Of a DNA stretch of 64,000 nt, positions 11,901-23,420 are shown one piece after another. The translations under genes were made by a program, and so were the position numbers. The notes under the pieces are model-generated. The model worked only from the letters and a program-made list of their open reading frames with translations, did not search any database and was not told where the DNA came from. Source of the stretch: Pleurodeles waltl (taxonomy: Eukaryota; Chordata; Amphibia; Caudata; Salamandridae); contig NC_090448.1 of assembly GCF_031143425.1 (NCBI RefSeq), forward strand, positions 336,095,177 through 336,159,176, written 5' to 3'. Within the stretch, counting starts at the first letter, position 1. The number at the start of each line of letters is the position of its first letter.

Positions 11901-12760
11901 TCTCACTAGCCACCAGAATAAATACTTGGGATTCAAAAGATCTGGGGCGGTGCTGATTGGAATTACGAGAGCAGAGTGGAGGAAAAGGTCAGAAGCAGTG
12001 TTGAAAACAACTGGACCAGCACCTTGGATGGCAGAGGCTTCTTTGAAAGCAGCTCCAATGCCAGAGCCTGTGGAGGCGTGAAACTGGGTGTCACTGGTCC
12101 TGGAGCATCAAGCCCAACTGGTCTGGCTCACCCTTGGAAGCCAAAAGGGACTAGAAAGAGGAGAGAGGCCTAAGGGGACTCAACATACCCTGGGTTATGT
12201 GTTTTGTTGAAAACTGTGAAAGGAGGGCAAGTAAGAAATTGAAATTCAGGAATAGGGCCACAAATTCTATAGAATAGTCCAGTGAGTGGCACGATATACT
12301 TGAAGAAGGGGACATGTCCATCTGATGAGCTTGCTTTATCTTCTGTGAAAAGGCCCTTTTGAATTGCAATCAGTCAAGAGACTTCTTGCTTGGGGGTCTT
12401 CTTATGAAGCTCGACCCAGAAAGGATTTTGATTCCAAATACCTGAGGCGTACAAGAGTCACATCTGAAGCATCAAAGTTAGGCACAAGACACGACGTACA
12501 GATGCTATGGGATAGGAGAGAGATAGCATCTTGCAATGCTGACAGGGCTTAAACGCAGAGACCTTAGAAGGTGACATTTGACTTAATCTGCTCAAAACCC
12601 ACACTGGGTCAAAACAGCAAAAAGCAGCTCCAGACTCGCACAGCTAATGCACATCAAAACAGGAAACAAAGCCAGTTGGAGCCGCATAAAGGCTGTTGTC
12701 GTCACTTCCTGGATTTGTGGAACCACAAACGGAAGGGCGTGGCGCAACTAAATGGAGCAT
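8930..12760 (-). mobile_element. D0: ancient DIRS retrotransposon
   Basis: Anchored by an RT remnant on the minus strand. At about 10700-10610 one frame reads YQLTVLSFG then GFTKVMILVAASL, matching YQFAVLPFG and VFTKVMAVVASSL of the better DIRS D3. At about 10540-10440 another frame reads IIAVVLDITFANVFHPPQ then VRDSILMF, matching the D3/D4 segment beginning FIGAVLD. The catalytic YLDD itself is lost. Upstream (11.6-12.1 kb) there is a Gly/Pro/Ala-rich stretch compatible with gag but weakly supported. The region 8930-10300, where RNase H and recombinase should be, is too decayed to assign. No termini were found and the limits are approximate. Plus-strand open frames here, including 11647-12081, are antisense chance. 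Confidence 0.75.
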
Positions 12761-15620
12761 GAAAGCAATTTCTCAAACAAAACTAACCTGACCCTGCGTG
12801 GCGCTTGGGGATTTTTATAAAATGATAAATTTGTGTTAAGAAGTATAAATTTTTGTCTGTGGCAAAATTTCTGGGATGTTGGTTGATTTGTGCCATGAAT
12901 CTTTGCTAGCACAGCCCTACAATACAACTTCACATCATGTCTAGTGCATTGTTTTTCACTTCTCTTAAATAATAAAGGGTTGATATGCGTGTCAGACTTG
13001 CTGGAGAACTTTTACTCATTTCCACGAATGCAGACTACACGATTGTCTGATTATTTGATTTACGCTTAGAGTCTGACTCTAATCTGAGTTTATAAACTTT
13101 ACCTGCCTTTCCTACAGAGCAGCCTTTGTTGGACTGTTCTCGGACCTGATATTTAGACACTCCCTTACGTATAAAATAAGTAGTTCTACACTAGTTCTTT
13201 GTGCCAACAGTTGACTTGAGGACAAGAAGACACAAACTCTTAATTATGTAGCTAAGCAGGTAGAATTTTCGAATAAGTTACCATATGTTTTGTTAAACAG
13301 AGCAGGGGCCTCTAGAGTTACTTTATAAAAAACCTAAATCATTATTATTAAACCTCTTTACCTGAAAAGAAAGGAAATTACATTGCACTACTGAGGCAAA
13401 TTTAACATTAAGCCATTTAAAAATAAATTGAAATACAGTTGTGGCTCAGGCAGCAACTTCCATGACTATTGCAACATACAATATCATCTCGACAGGGTAC
13501 ATATAATACAAGAAAACACCACCATCAAATGAACCTTATTTCGACTATTTTAATAAAAGGAAAGACAAAGAAGAGGAAAAAACATGCACATAGGAAACAT
13601 GTTTCTGCAACTTTAAAAACCACAATTTCCTCAGGAACTTTAAAATGTAAGTTAGTGCGAATAGACAAAGGCCTAGTAAATTAAATTTGCGGCCTAGTTA
13701 TGCTAATTTAAACATATGTAATTACTATTTGCAAATTAATAAAAATGTTCCTCACAACCAAAACAGAACATTTGACTATTTCAGTTAGTATTTTCAATAA
13801 ACACTTTTTACGTCAAGTACAGCAAAATAAAAGCTAAAAAAACACAATGGAAAATGTGTGAAAATGTGTAATCTCTGGGATTTGGTAACATTTATAAACC
13901 ACCTGGCCTTAGGAATTAATTGTCATATTTCCACTGCTAAAAAGGCAACATGGTACTCGAGATTGCACCTTAATTTAACCAGGATTCTGATTCAGCTGCC
14001 AACATGGTAATCGAGAAGGAACCTTAATTTAACCATAATTCTGATTCAGTTCAGCACACAAATGAGCTTCAACCAAGGATAGTCTTGTTCACTGCAATGG
14101 TAAGTAAGTCTCCATTTTTATGATTCCGGAACTCAGACACTCCTTTGTGATTTTCATTCTCCAGTCTTCCAATGCTTTACCGGACACATTTTTCCATGCT
14201 TGGTGGTAATAAAATCATCACAATCTCTACGATAGATTTTAGAAGAACTAATACCTATTCCATAAACAGCAATCCTGTGAGCATGTCATCCTCATTTAAA
14301 GTGAACAATCTAACATACTTTGTTAAATTAGATTGTGTCTTCCACAATTTAAGCCCTGTGATCTGTGATTGCTACCTCCTTTAATTTCAGACCTCCCGTA
14401 AGCAATTCAAATACATTTAACTGACACTTAGTCATCTATTCCTCAACCCAAGTCGTCTACTGGGCACAGTTTTTAGGGAAATTGCTCACTTGTTTGTTGT
14501 TTTAGTATCCATTACTCCATAGTTTGGGGTATGCAGTTTCTTTAAAAACAGAGATAAGAAACAAATTATCTTCACATATAGTTCTTTGGGTACGGATGTA
14601 TTTTATTTCTGCAGTCTCAGTCCTGATATACACAAAGCTCTTTGTCTTGTTTATGCGCCAATGGCTATCTAGTCCATAGCCTAATTATACCTTGTGGCCC
14701 TAAATGGATATCAGGCCATAAAATAAGAATCAGAGGTATCCTATTGTACGGCCTAATCAGGGGGAACATGATGGAAATCCAAACTCATCAAAAAGTTATG
14801 AAATTAACTTGGTGCCAAAACTGGAAAGAGGCTGTGAATGAAAAGACGGAAGCAAATGGAATCGGATATTAGCGACTCTTTTTAATATCCCGAAAGTCAA
14901 ATACATGACAGACAGAAACATATATAAATAATATGGCAAAGGAGTGGGTCAAAGAGCATGGGGCATGCAGTCAACCACCACTGCGCACGCCAAAAGCCCT
15001 TGCATAGCAGTGGTGGTCTTTTCACTGGGTAAGGGCTTGGAATTTGGGAAGAGGGTCTGGCTAAAGGCCAGGCTCTGCAACAATCCCTCACTGTGCATAC
15101 TAAAACACTGTGTGTAGCATGAGTTGTCCACTGGCAGATTTTTGGAGACAGGGGTCCAACGGTGGAATCATGAGAAAAAGCTTAGCAGTGATAAATATCT
15201 GAAGTTAGACCCTTCACTGATGAAGTGAAAGCAGAACTTCAACAGTATTCACATATTATCCAAGCACAAACTTTAGTTATGTGAATTCCCAAACAGACTG
15301 ACATCAATATCAGGAAAAGAAAAGGCGTATCTGAAATCCTAGTTCTCCTTCACAGGATTCCTTATTAAAATCATAAGCACTGAAATGTTCCACCAACGGG
15401 ATCCCAGGGCACTTTATTAACAATAAATCTATCCCTATGGATTTGCACAAAGATATTCAAAAGGAAAAGTGCTTTAAAAACAGAGAAAAATAACTGTCCT
15501 GTTCGAACAGGCTAAAATTGATTGCCCAAAACTTACAAAATATATATATATTTTTAAATAGAAGCCATTTAAACCATATAGTCACTAATTCAGAATAAGG
15601 TGACCTGAAACATCTTTTAC
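12760..15620. other. A/T-rich stretch without recognised genes or transposons
   Basis: About 2.9 kb with only short chance frames, apart from a 54-base tandem duplication at 13946-14053. No splice-bounded exon, RNA gene or transposon end was recognised. It may be old unique or intronic DNA, or transposons decayed past recognition. Confidence 0.5.
13946..14053. repeat. Two-copy tandem duplication, 54-base unit
   Basis: CAACATGGTACTCGAG starts at 13946 and CAACATGGTAATCGAG at 14000. Both continue with an ACCTTAATTTAACC core and ATTCTGATTCAG. The spacing is exactly 54 bases and the copies differ at several sites. Confidence 0.85.
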
Positions 15621-16720
15621 AGACCATTAAACGAGTCACCCGCCCCGCTGTATCTCATCACGCCCCACAGGTCACAGTATGAGAAATACGCTGTATGCTC
15701 ACTTGTCGAGGGAAGTTGACAGTGGTTTAGGACTTTGACGAGGATTCCACTGGAAGAGAACTTGGATTAAAGGTAAGGAACTTTGCTTTTTCCTTCAGGG
15801 AATCTCCACCAATAGTCACAGGTAAAGACTAATAGAGGATGCTCATACAATTATAAAAGGCCAGAAAGGGTGACATAAAACATCACTTGGATTCCTCAAA
15901 GAAGTCCGACATATCTGGACATCCTCCCCGAAGTCCGAATCAAGACAATATTGTCCTGTGAACTTATGGATGGGCATCCATGTAACAGTATTCTCTCTGA
16001 AATGAGGACATTTCTCAGAGCGGTGGTAGCAGCTAATCCCCTGGTTGAATGGTCTACCTGGAAAAGAATTATTGACTAACTGGTGGCAAAGTAACATACA
16101 AGACTCCTTCAATTTTGAGATGGACTGCTTTGGTGAAGGTAGACTAGTTCTTACATGACAATAGTTAATGAACAAACAATCAGACTGCTTAGCATCTTTT
16201 CTTCTCTACTGTCTAAAAAGAAATGTAAAGCCCTCTTCACATTTTAGATGGGAATCGCTCTTTCCGCCGGAGTTGATGTATTCGGAAAGAAAGTTGGTAC
16301 AGAAATGGCCTGATTGAAGTGAAAAACTGAAACCAACTTGGGGGGTTGGGGGTATAGAAGAGTTCCTATGACCACCTTGTTCTTATGGAACACAGTGTAA
16401 GGTTCCTGTGAACACAATGTCTGAATCTTACTCACTCTGACAGTTAAGGTAATAGCTATAAAAAAGGCAGATTTATGTGTCGAATGTTGTAACAATTTCT
16501 TATGTATAAGCTCAAAGGTGGGACCTATTAACTTGGAAAAAACAATGTTTAACTCCCAAAGTGGAGATGAGGATCTAGTAGTAGGAAATATTTCTCAAAT
16601 ACCTTTCCAGAACTTTTTCTCAACAGGCAGTTCAGACCAAGCTAGAAGTAGAAGGTAGGGAATCACATCTTCCTAAAATTTGGAGCGATCTTAGTTGTTT
16701 TGGGTACACTAGATGAAGAA
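15620..16720 (-). mobile_element. D5: decayed DIRS, tyrosine-recombinase part
   Basis: Minus-strand recombinase remnant. From about 16560 down: PLWELNIVFSKL and GPTFE, matching the PQWDLNLVLT and GPPFE segments of D3/D4 and D2; then AFFIAITLTVRVSKIQ and VFHKNKVVI, matching AFLVAITSLTRVSEIW and IHKNKIVL of D2; then HKFTGQYCLDSDFGED, which contains the tyrosine region (HYCLD in relatives). The tyrosine is retained, but the H-x-x-R box reads PHFREN and is shifted. Immediately downstream (15770-15830) is a short stretch like the internal complementary region of other DIRS (AAAGGTAAGGAACTTTG). No RT or gag is found upstream, so the piece is truncated near 16720. Confidence 0.7.
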
Positions 16721-17179
16721 CTACTTCCATTTAAATATGTATAAGGACACTTTGCTTCACTTAAAATGTTCATACAATGCCGTGGCAACTTCAAATGCTA
16801 ATATTGTAGGAATTGAGAAGCCAGGCCGCCAAGTTAAACGGGAATGGATGCATGATCTGGACACTAAACCTGCAGAGGAATCTTTGTCTTCAAGGAAGCT
16901 TCCTATGTGGCGGATTAAATATAAAAAGGTCTGGTAGCCACTACTGGCTTTGTAATACAGGCACCCCATACAAGAGTATCATTGCACTGTTGCAATTCAT
17001 ACATGTTAGGAACTAGGACAAAATGGCTTACGATCATTCTGGCTTTGCAATGGCACAGTTTTATCAACACAGCTGGGATCAACAGAATCCGGGGGTTGGA
17101 ATGCCGAAAGAAACTTCCCTTATCAGCCTATAATAAATTGGCATTCTCCTTTGATCTTGGTTGATTGTCCCTGGAGGAG

Positions 17180-17493
17180 CAGTCTGGACATTTATTTCCT
17201 GCTTCTACTAACAGGCATGGCTGATGAAACACCTCGATTTGAAATACGCTTGCAGCACTTCGTTTTTGTGGAGTCCTTTTGCAGTTTTTTCACAGTGTTA
17301 CTGTGCGTGTGTTAGTGTGTGTCTACAAATAATTTACACATTGCCACGGAGATAAGCCTGATTCCCGTGCCAAGCTACCAAGGGTGTGAGCAGGGGTTGT
17401 CCTAGCTGTGTGGCTCCCTTAATCACACTATAGTGAAGGTGTCCTACATGGACAGGGTGCAAACCACCGCCAACTAGAGACCCCGTTTCTAAC
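17180..17493 (+). mobile_element. LTR-like 3' terminus (fragment)
   Basis: This segment ends in ACCCCGTTTCTAACA, the TG...CA-type terminus of an LTR, after a non-coding stretch with a GT-rich run at 17290-17320. I recognise the ending as typical of repeats seen in salamander sequence, but that is recollection and not a search. No internal coding region, partner LTR or target duplication was found, so family and limits are uncertain. Confidence 0.35.
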
Positions 17494-17499
17494 AATAAA

Positions 17500-18380
17500 C
17501 ATTCTAAATATTTTGTTGGAAAAATATATGGATCAACATAGTTTAGTACACGTACATACTCTCAAATACATAGCAAAATATCTTGGCATCTCACCTATTG
17601 TATCTGCTTTACTGAACTGATGAGTCTTCAAATTATCTGAGTCACTGTTTTCACACAGCTTCAACTCCAGCAAGTAGACTTCTACTTTGCAGTGTTTCAC
17701 GAAAAGCCCATGCTCTATAACCTACAACAAAAGGGCATTTAACTTAACAATAATGTTGGTGAAAAGTGCCAAAAAAACAAATGCATACTCAAAGAACTTT
17801 CATTTCAGCCTGAAGCACAGGCCTTTGTTCGACAATGCATACAACCATTTTGCCATTACCAGCCAGCCCCTGACTCCAAGGTAGTTAGTCCTAAATTCTA
17901 TTTTTTTTTTCCTTCTCTTCAGAAAGCTGACCGCTATTTTCTCCGACTTCAGAAATAGATCTTGTTACCTCAAAAAGTAGCTTCAACTAGACTATTAGTT
18001 ATAAGTTTTGATTATCATCGGATTATTTAAATGAGAAGCATTTAACTTTCAATAGGCATCAGGTATAGCCTTAACCAGAAATAATTGGGGTTGGAACCGA
18101 GAGTAACAATAAAGCTCTCACATGCAGTACCAAAATTCCCTTTATAGATGTTACAAGATGGTAAAACTGTAGATTTGCTCGTTTCCCAATCTGACAATAT
18201 GTTTCTGAATCCAGAAATCATACGGATTAAAACTTAAGTTATGGGGTGGTAGCCAGAGAAGTGTTTTTTGTCTACTTAAAGGGCTAGTTCTTAAGTGTTT
18301 ATCTAGCTGTGCTGCATTACAGGGCTTGCTAGTTTTAAAATGTCCGCAGACCCCAGCCCCACACTGGTGATGGTATTGTT
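17500..18380. other. Stretch without recognised features
   Basis: A/T-rich, only short chance frames, no terminal repeats or coding motifs seen. Confidence 0.45.
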
Positions 18381-18389
18381 TGGGTATCT

Positions 18390-19070
18390 AGTCAAAGGTA
18401 AGGAGTCTGCAGCTAGAAGTGTCTATCATATGAATAAGTTCCTTACCTTCCTTAACGCATTATCTGGTAGAGACAATATCATGCTCCAGGTTCCTTACTG
18501 ACCCACCCATCCTCCCCACTCTTCGTACATATTTCTAGGGTCAGGGAAGATCCCCTTCAGTGCTCCAGTCTGTACACACCAGTGTCAGTAGTCTTCATGA
18601 GTCAGCGCTTCAGGCATGGAAAGGTCATAAAAAGTAACGGACGTCAGCGTGCCGAGGTGGCACCTATATAGGTAAAGCGGACTCCACGTGGAGCCAACAG
18701 ATGCCACCTACTGCGTGCAGGGGAACTCACCTAAAAAACCTTCTGGGTCCAGTCTAATGTCTGGGAAGAATTCAAAGGTAAGGAATCTGCGGCTAGATAT
18801 TGTCTCTAACAGATAGGGCGTTACCGAAGGTAACTAACTTGTTCATCAGTGCACCAGGGTGACGCCTATGATAGGTGGTACAACGCCACTTCCAGCGCAG
18901 ACATCGCAGATGACAGACTGTGGATCGAAGCCACCTGCTGGCACACTGGGGTGCTGCTCACGAAGGATCTTCCCGATCTGGTCTGATCTCTGGGGAGAGT
19001 TCAAAGGTGGGGAATCTGCAGCTAGTCTCTACCAGATAAAGTGTTACTGAAAGTAAGTAACTTGTTCTTC
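18390..19070. repeat. Tandem DIRS-type termini (direct copies)
   Basis: Two direct copies of a DIRS terminus: 18770-18842 (TTCAAAGGTAAGGAATCTGC ... GTAACTAACTTGTTC) and 18998-19066 (TTCAAAGGTGGGGAATCTGC ... GTAAGTAACTTGTTC). They are spaced about 228 bases and both end at the TTGTTC edge. The same terminus occurs inverted at 62971-63045 (D6). A more diverged piece is at 18395-18500, with head-to-head parts. No DIRS coding sequence lies between the copies. They may be leftovers of recombination between elements, or the right end of D5 with a duplication. Confidence 0.65.
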
Positions 19071-20300
19071 CTCATATTTCTGTGATGGAAAGTTCTGGGA
19101 CCTGTGGGGAGCCAGGGGCTTCCATCCACCCGGCATTCCCCCAAATATCCAGACAAAAAAATGGCAACAGGAAACACCCCAAAACACAACATGGACTCAT
19201 CACATTTTTCCACTGAAAACTGACAAGGAGGGTAGCTCTAGGTTTTGGTCCCTAGCTCAGCCTAGAGAAACCTAGCCGACCTGTACATTTTTAAAACTAG
19301 ACACCTATGGATATCCAGGGTGGGCTGACTTGTGTTGGTCTCACCCTGTTTTTGTTTTGTTTTTTTTTACCCAGAATCCCTTGCAGATCTCAAAATTTGG
19401 CTAATGAAATACATTTTCCACACATTTCTGTGATGAAGAGTTCTGTAATCTGTGGGTAGCCACAAACATTCTTCCAGCCGGCTTTCCCCCAAATCTCCTC
19501 ACAAAAATGGTGCCTCACTTGCATGTGTGGGTCTAGTGCCTTTGGCGGAATTGGATCAGACCACGGTCAGTCGGAGTCCCCTGGTGAGGTCTCCCTTTGA
19601 CCTTGGTTTGAGACGTTCCTGTAGCGAGCACTGGGCCCGGCCACACAAGTGGAGTAGCATTTTTATTGGCACAAGTCAGGTAATGCAGAGTGGTAGGAAT
19701 TTTGTGGATTCCTCCTGATTCTGGAACTTTCCATCATAGAAATGGAAGGTAAATGTGTGATATCAGTCAGAGTTTGATGTTTGTAAAGCTTTGTGGGTAA
19801 GAAAACCACGAGGGATTCATGCAAGGCACCCCACCCCAGACTCCCTTGGTTGTCTAGTTTTCAAAAATGTCTGGTTTCGTTGGTCTGCAAAGGTGGTGCC
19901 ACAGCATGACCCCCAAATACCTCACCCACCTCTATTGCTTATTTTTCAACATAGTGATTTAAGGCCTTGTGTTGTTTGTCTTGGGCTATGCACACAAGTG
20001 GGGTACTGTTTCTATCAGGAGACGTGTGGCAACATCAGGGTGGTAGGAAGCCTTTGGCTCCAAGCAGATTCCATGTCTTTCCATCACAGAAATGTGATGA
20101 AAATGTATGTTTCTTCCCTAAGTTTGTTGTTTGCAAGGGCTTCTGTGTAATATTACCTTGTGGGACGGACGCAAGACATGCACCCCTGGACTCCCCTGTT
20201 TGTCTAGTTTTGGAAAATGTGCAGGTTTGCCTAGATGCCGGCTCAGCTAGGGCCCAAGGTCCACAGCTACACATAATGAAGAAAAAAACGAGTTCTTGAT
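19067..20300 (+). repeat. R1 repeat family, partial copy with direct and inverted units
   Basis: Shares with 52953-55200 a unit of about 100 bases: CATTTCTGTGATGGAAAGTT, a GGAGCC, a CCACCCGGC-TTCCCCCAAA run and CAAAAATGGT-CCTCACTTG. Direct copies start near 19075 and 19425. Inverted copies lie at about 19620-19750 (TGGTAGGAATTTTGTGGATT ... CCATCATAGAAATGG) and 20030-20100 (GGTGGTAGGAAGCC ... CCATCACAGAAATGTG). No protein is encoded. The TTAA-plus-CCCTTT end seen in the larger copy is absent, so this is an internal fragment. Confidence 0.7.
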
Positions 20301-20459
20301 AAGAGGCCACCAATATAAATCTGGTACTAATTTTTTTAAGTTAATCCACCACTTACACTTGTTGGTTTTAGCACCTCCAGAAATGCTGGCTTCTCTCATA
20401 GATTGTATTTTTCCTGCTCTTACGGCTCTTTCTAGCTAGCTAGACTCAAGCTATGAATA

Positions 20460-21600
20460 CATTCAACAAAGAAACTTCCGCTCAAGATTGGCACCCCGCC
20501 TTAGAACACCACCACACAAGAAAAATACTGTAGGCGGTACATCCTTCTCCGTTCAAGCAGCCAAACTATGGAATTCATTACCCCCAAATATAAGATCCAC
20601 AGTAAAACTATCTTGTCTTCAGGAGACTACTCAAGAGTTGGTTCTTTCCTTCATAACCACCATATTCAAACAGCAATGGATTGCGTATGCCTGTGTTGAT
20701 AAATATTTTTAATCTGAATAGGTGTATATTCTACACAAGTATAGTTCTTTAGGAAATATGTATGGCTACAGTGTCATAATAAATTACACACATACGTTTT
20801 AAACCTGTTTAACAAATGTATATTTACTCATGATTAAATATGTATGTGTGTGAATATGTATACATGTGTGTATAAATACAACTACAAATCTACAAATACA
20901 TCTCAAGTTATTAATGAGCAAATTAAAGTTAAAAAAATTAAAGAAATAATGATTAAAGAAAAATAAAATAATGATTAAAAAAAGTATATATATATATATA
21001 AACATAATATAAATGTACTCTCTTGTAAGCTTTACTGTGTCTACCCATCACCATGTGATGTCTCTCAATCTATCCCCCATCCCCAGTCTGACTCATCCCA
21101 AACCCACTCTACTTCTTTCATCTCCAAAATAACCCTGCCGAAGCTCTTCTCTCCTCTTCCACATCTAGCTCACCCAAACCTCACTTTACTACCATGATCT
21201 CCCAAACAACCCTAATAAATTCTCCCTTATTTATCTCACCTTGACTCATCCAAAACCCCTCCTGCTACTATTTTCTCCCTGACCCTTTCCACAGACTCTT
21301 CCCTCTCTCCTTTACTCATCCCAAACCCCATCCTATTACTACAAACACCCAATTAACACTTCTGGATACTTCCCTCCTCTATCCCTCCATTACTCTAGTC
21401 AATCCAACTAATAACCTCACACATATCCTCTGCTCAAATTAACTCATAAAAATATTAAAACTGAACTCATATTTCCTTATACTAATCCACCACTAATTCC
21501 TCTTGGGTTCCACAGTAGCGTGCTACTTGCCGAAAAGCATTTCGATGCCTCGTCCGGGGTAATAAGTGCTATATAAATACTATTACAATACTACAATATA
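20460..21600 (+). pseudogene. CR1/L2-group LINE, RT C-terminus and 3' tail
   Basis: The open piece at 20488-20712 carries GGTSFSVQAAKLWNSLPPNI, matching the RT C-terminal signature of CR1/L2-type LINEs (G-SF-V-A-LWNSLP), then shifts frame. The 3' end at about 21530-21600 reads GCCTCGTCCGGGG then ATAAGTGCTATATAAATACT and short ATT/ACT repeats, the usual form of such LINE tails. Between them is about 700 bases of A/T-rich, then C/T-rich sequence (21080-21400) that I cannot assign. Only the extreme 3' part of the LINE is present, as expected from 5' truncation. Confidence 0.65.
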
Positions 21601-22140
21601 GACTTTGGCATGGGGAGACGAAGAAAGGGATCCAAGGAGCCAAAGCACTCATCACACAAAGGAAAGATTCTGGTGAACAACCCCATTTTAAAACCATACC
21701 CCTGTCCCTCTACCCTGCCACCCATATACAAACACACACAAAAAGGAGAACAACCAAGACAAGGGTTTCTTGGCCATTCCCTCTCCAATACGTTGTGCCA
21801 CTGCCCCATAAGGATATTAGTAGCTCCACTGTTGTAGAATCTTCAACAGAATCAGTCAAGTAGTTCACCTTTGAGAGGCAATTTTGAGTAATATTCCAAG
21901 GCACCAAAAACCAACAATGCTTCTGCTTTTAAGGGGACAAGGATGACTGCTTCATTAATTCAAAGACAAAATGAAAATACCCTTATGGCAGAACTAGGAT
22001 TACAATAACATAAGTTCCTTTATAGTGGGATGGTTCAATATTCATTAAAACTGGAACAGAGGAGCAATCTCATACCTGGAGCTGGGAGATCTCAAAACAT
22101 GGAAAACTAGAGGAGGATAGGAAGAAAACAACATGCACGT
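21600..22140. other. Stretch without recognised features
   Basis: Short chance frames only. No coding motif or terminal repeat recognised. Confidence 0.4.
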
Positions 22141-23420
22141 CTCTGCTCAAGAGTCCGAGTCAATGCAGTGTTTGTCTAATGTGCGACAGACCTTCAGATT
22201 GCCTGGTGCAAATTTCTGAAACTGAGTCACTTTTGCTAGCAGCAGTGGCTGCCCTTTCTCTTCAGGAATCAGCATATATACTACCCAGAAGAACGAAGAA
22301 TCTTTCTTAACATCAGCTTGATGGTGACTTTGGAAAGGAGAAGGACTGGCATACATGAGTGGAAAAATACTTTTGACTAGTGTACCAAGTTTCAATTTCA
22401 CGGAATTTGTGCCATAGGAAAATTGAGATGCAGCCTAGGCATTTGGAGTTTCTTTCTGTGTCAAACAAATGGAGGCCCAGTGTTTCCTAGGGATATTCCC
22501 AAGCCCTTTTAAAACATATTATTTCCGGGGATGATTGTGTACTAAGTACCCCTTGGTATGTTCAAGATCTGGGAGATAAATCATTTATGTGGAGATTCCA
22601 AGCCAGGAGTGTGTGCAATATATTCAAAGGTAAAATATTCAAATGCTTATTCAAGCAAGTTATGAGATGAAATCTTGAAAGGGTGAGCCTTTTTCTTCCA
22701 ACATCACCACCGAAATGACTGAAGAGCTAAAAAGAGACAGTTGATTATCTCAATTTGTATTCTAGCACTAACAAACGTCTAGTTTAGAGGCATCTAACCT
22801 AGGTCAACGTCAGACAAAATTTTGGGATATGTTGTCATATAAATTGTATGACATTTTGAAAATGGATATCACAAAATGCACAGAATTGGTCCTCCTTAAA
22901 ATACAGTGGACATTCTTGATTTAGATACTTCTTAAGGATGAGCCTTCTGAATAATAAAGATTAAAAAGTTAAAGAGCTGGAAAAGAAAGTAGATCTACTA
23001 AAGGAACTGAGAATTATAAAAGACACCCTGTCTTCTGAAGGATACACTTCTATGATCTATGTATCCAGGACTGTTTGTATGGTTTATAGGTTTGTCAAAG
23101 TTTATCTGAAGCACCAATAAACCTGGAAGATGGAAACTACTCTGCAAATCTTACATAGCCTTCCGAGAAGCCTGCACTTCGATCAACCTTTCTTCTAAGT
23201 CTGGGTAGCCAAACGGCCCTTGGAATCATGAAAGTTGCCATCACTGCCAAACACAAGGGCCCCACTTTGAGCTGAACGGTAGAACATTGTAGTGGAAATG
23301 CTGACAGCAGACCTTAAGAGACATAACTTTTCAGTTTTTGACAAACTGGTATATGAAGGAATGTGTCCTATAAATCAACAGTATACATCCATTCCCCTGT
23401 TAGGTGTAAATCTGATGAGC
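22140..23420 (-). mobile_element. D7: ancient DIRS remnant (RT region)
   Basis: Between about 23310 and 23170 one minus-strand frame reads QHFHYNVLPFSSKWGPCVW, which aligns with the DIRS motif HYQFAVLPFGLTSAPRVF. Slightly further on, GYPDLEERLIEV sits where PYLDDRLIKA is expected. The spacing between the two agrees with D3. The catalytic Asp-Asp has become Glu-Glu. The flanks, 22140-23100 and upstream to about 24400, show no other motif I can align, so the extent is a guess. The element is the most decayed DIRS in the window. Confidence 0.5.

Noticed and set aside
11647..12081. Open frame of 144 codons on plus, starting MEYKDLEMYKGRW
   Set aside because: It is antisense to the DIRS D0 remnant, has no family motif and shares the Gly/Ala-rich composition of antisense gag.
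22147..22401. IPEEKGQPLLLAKVTQ on minus, resembling the DIRS RT motif IPEKDGHLRPILDL
   Set aside because: It lies downstream of the D7 RT motifs, where recombinase should be; order and spacing are wrong, so the similarity is probably chance.
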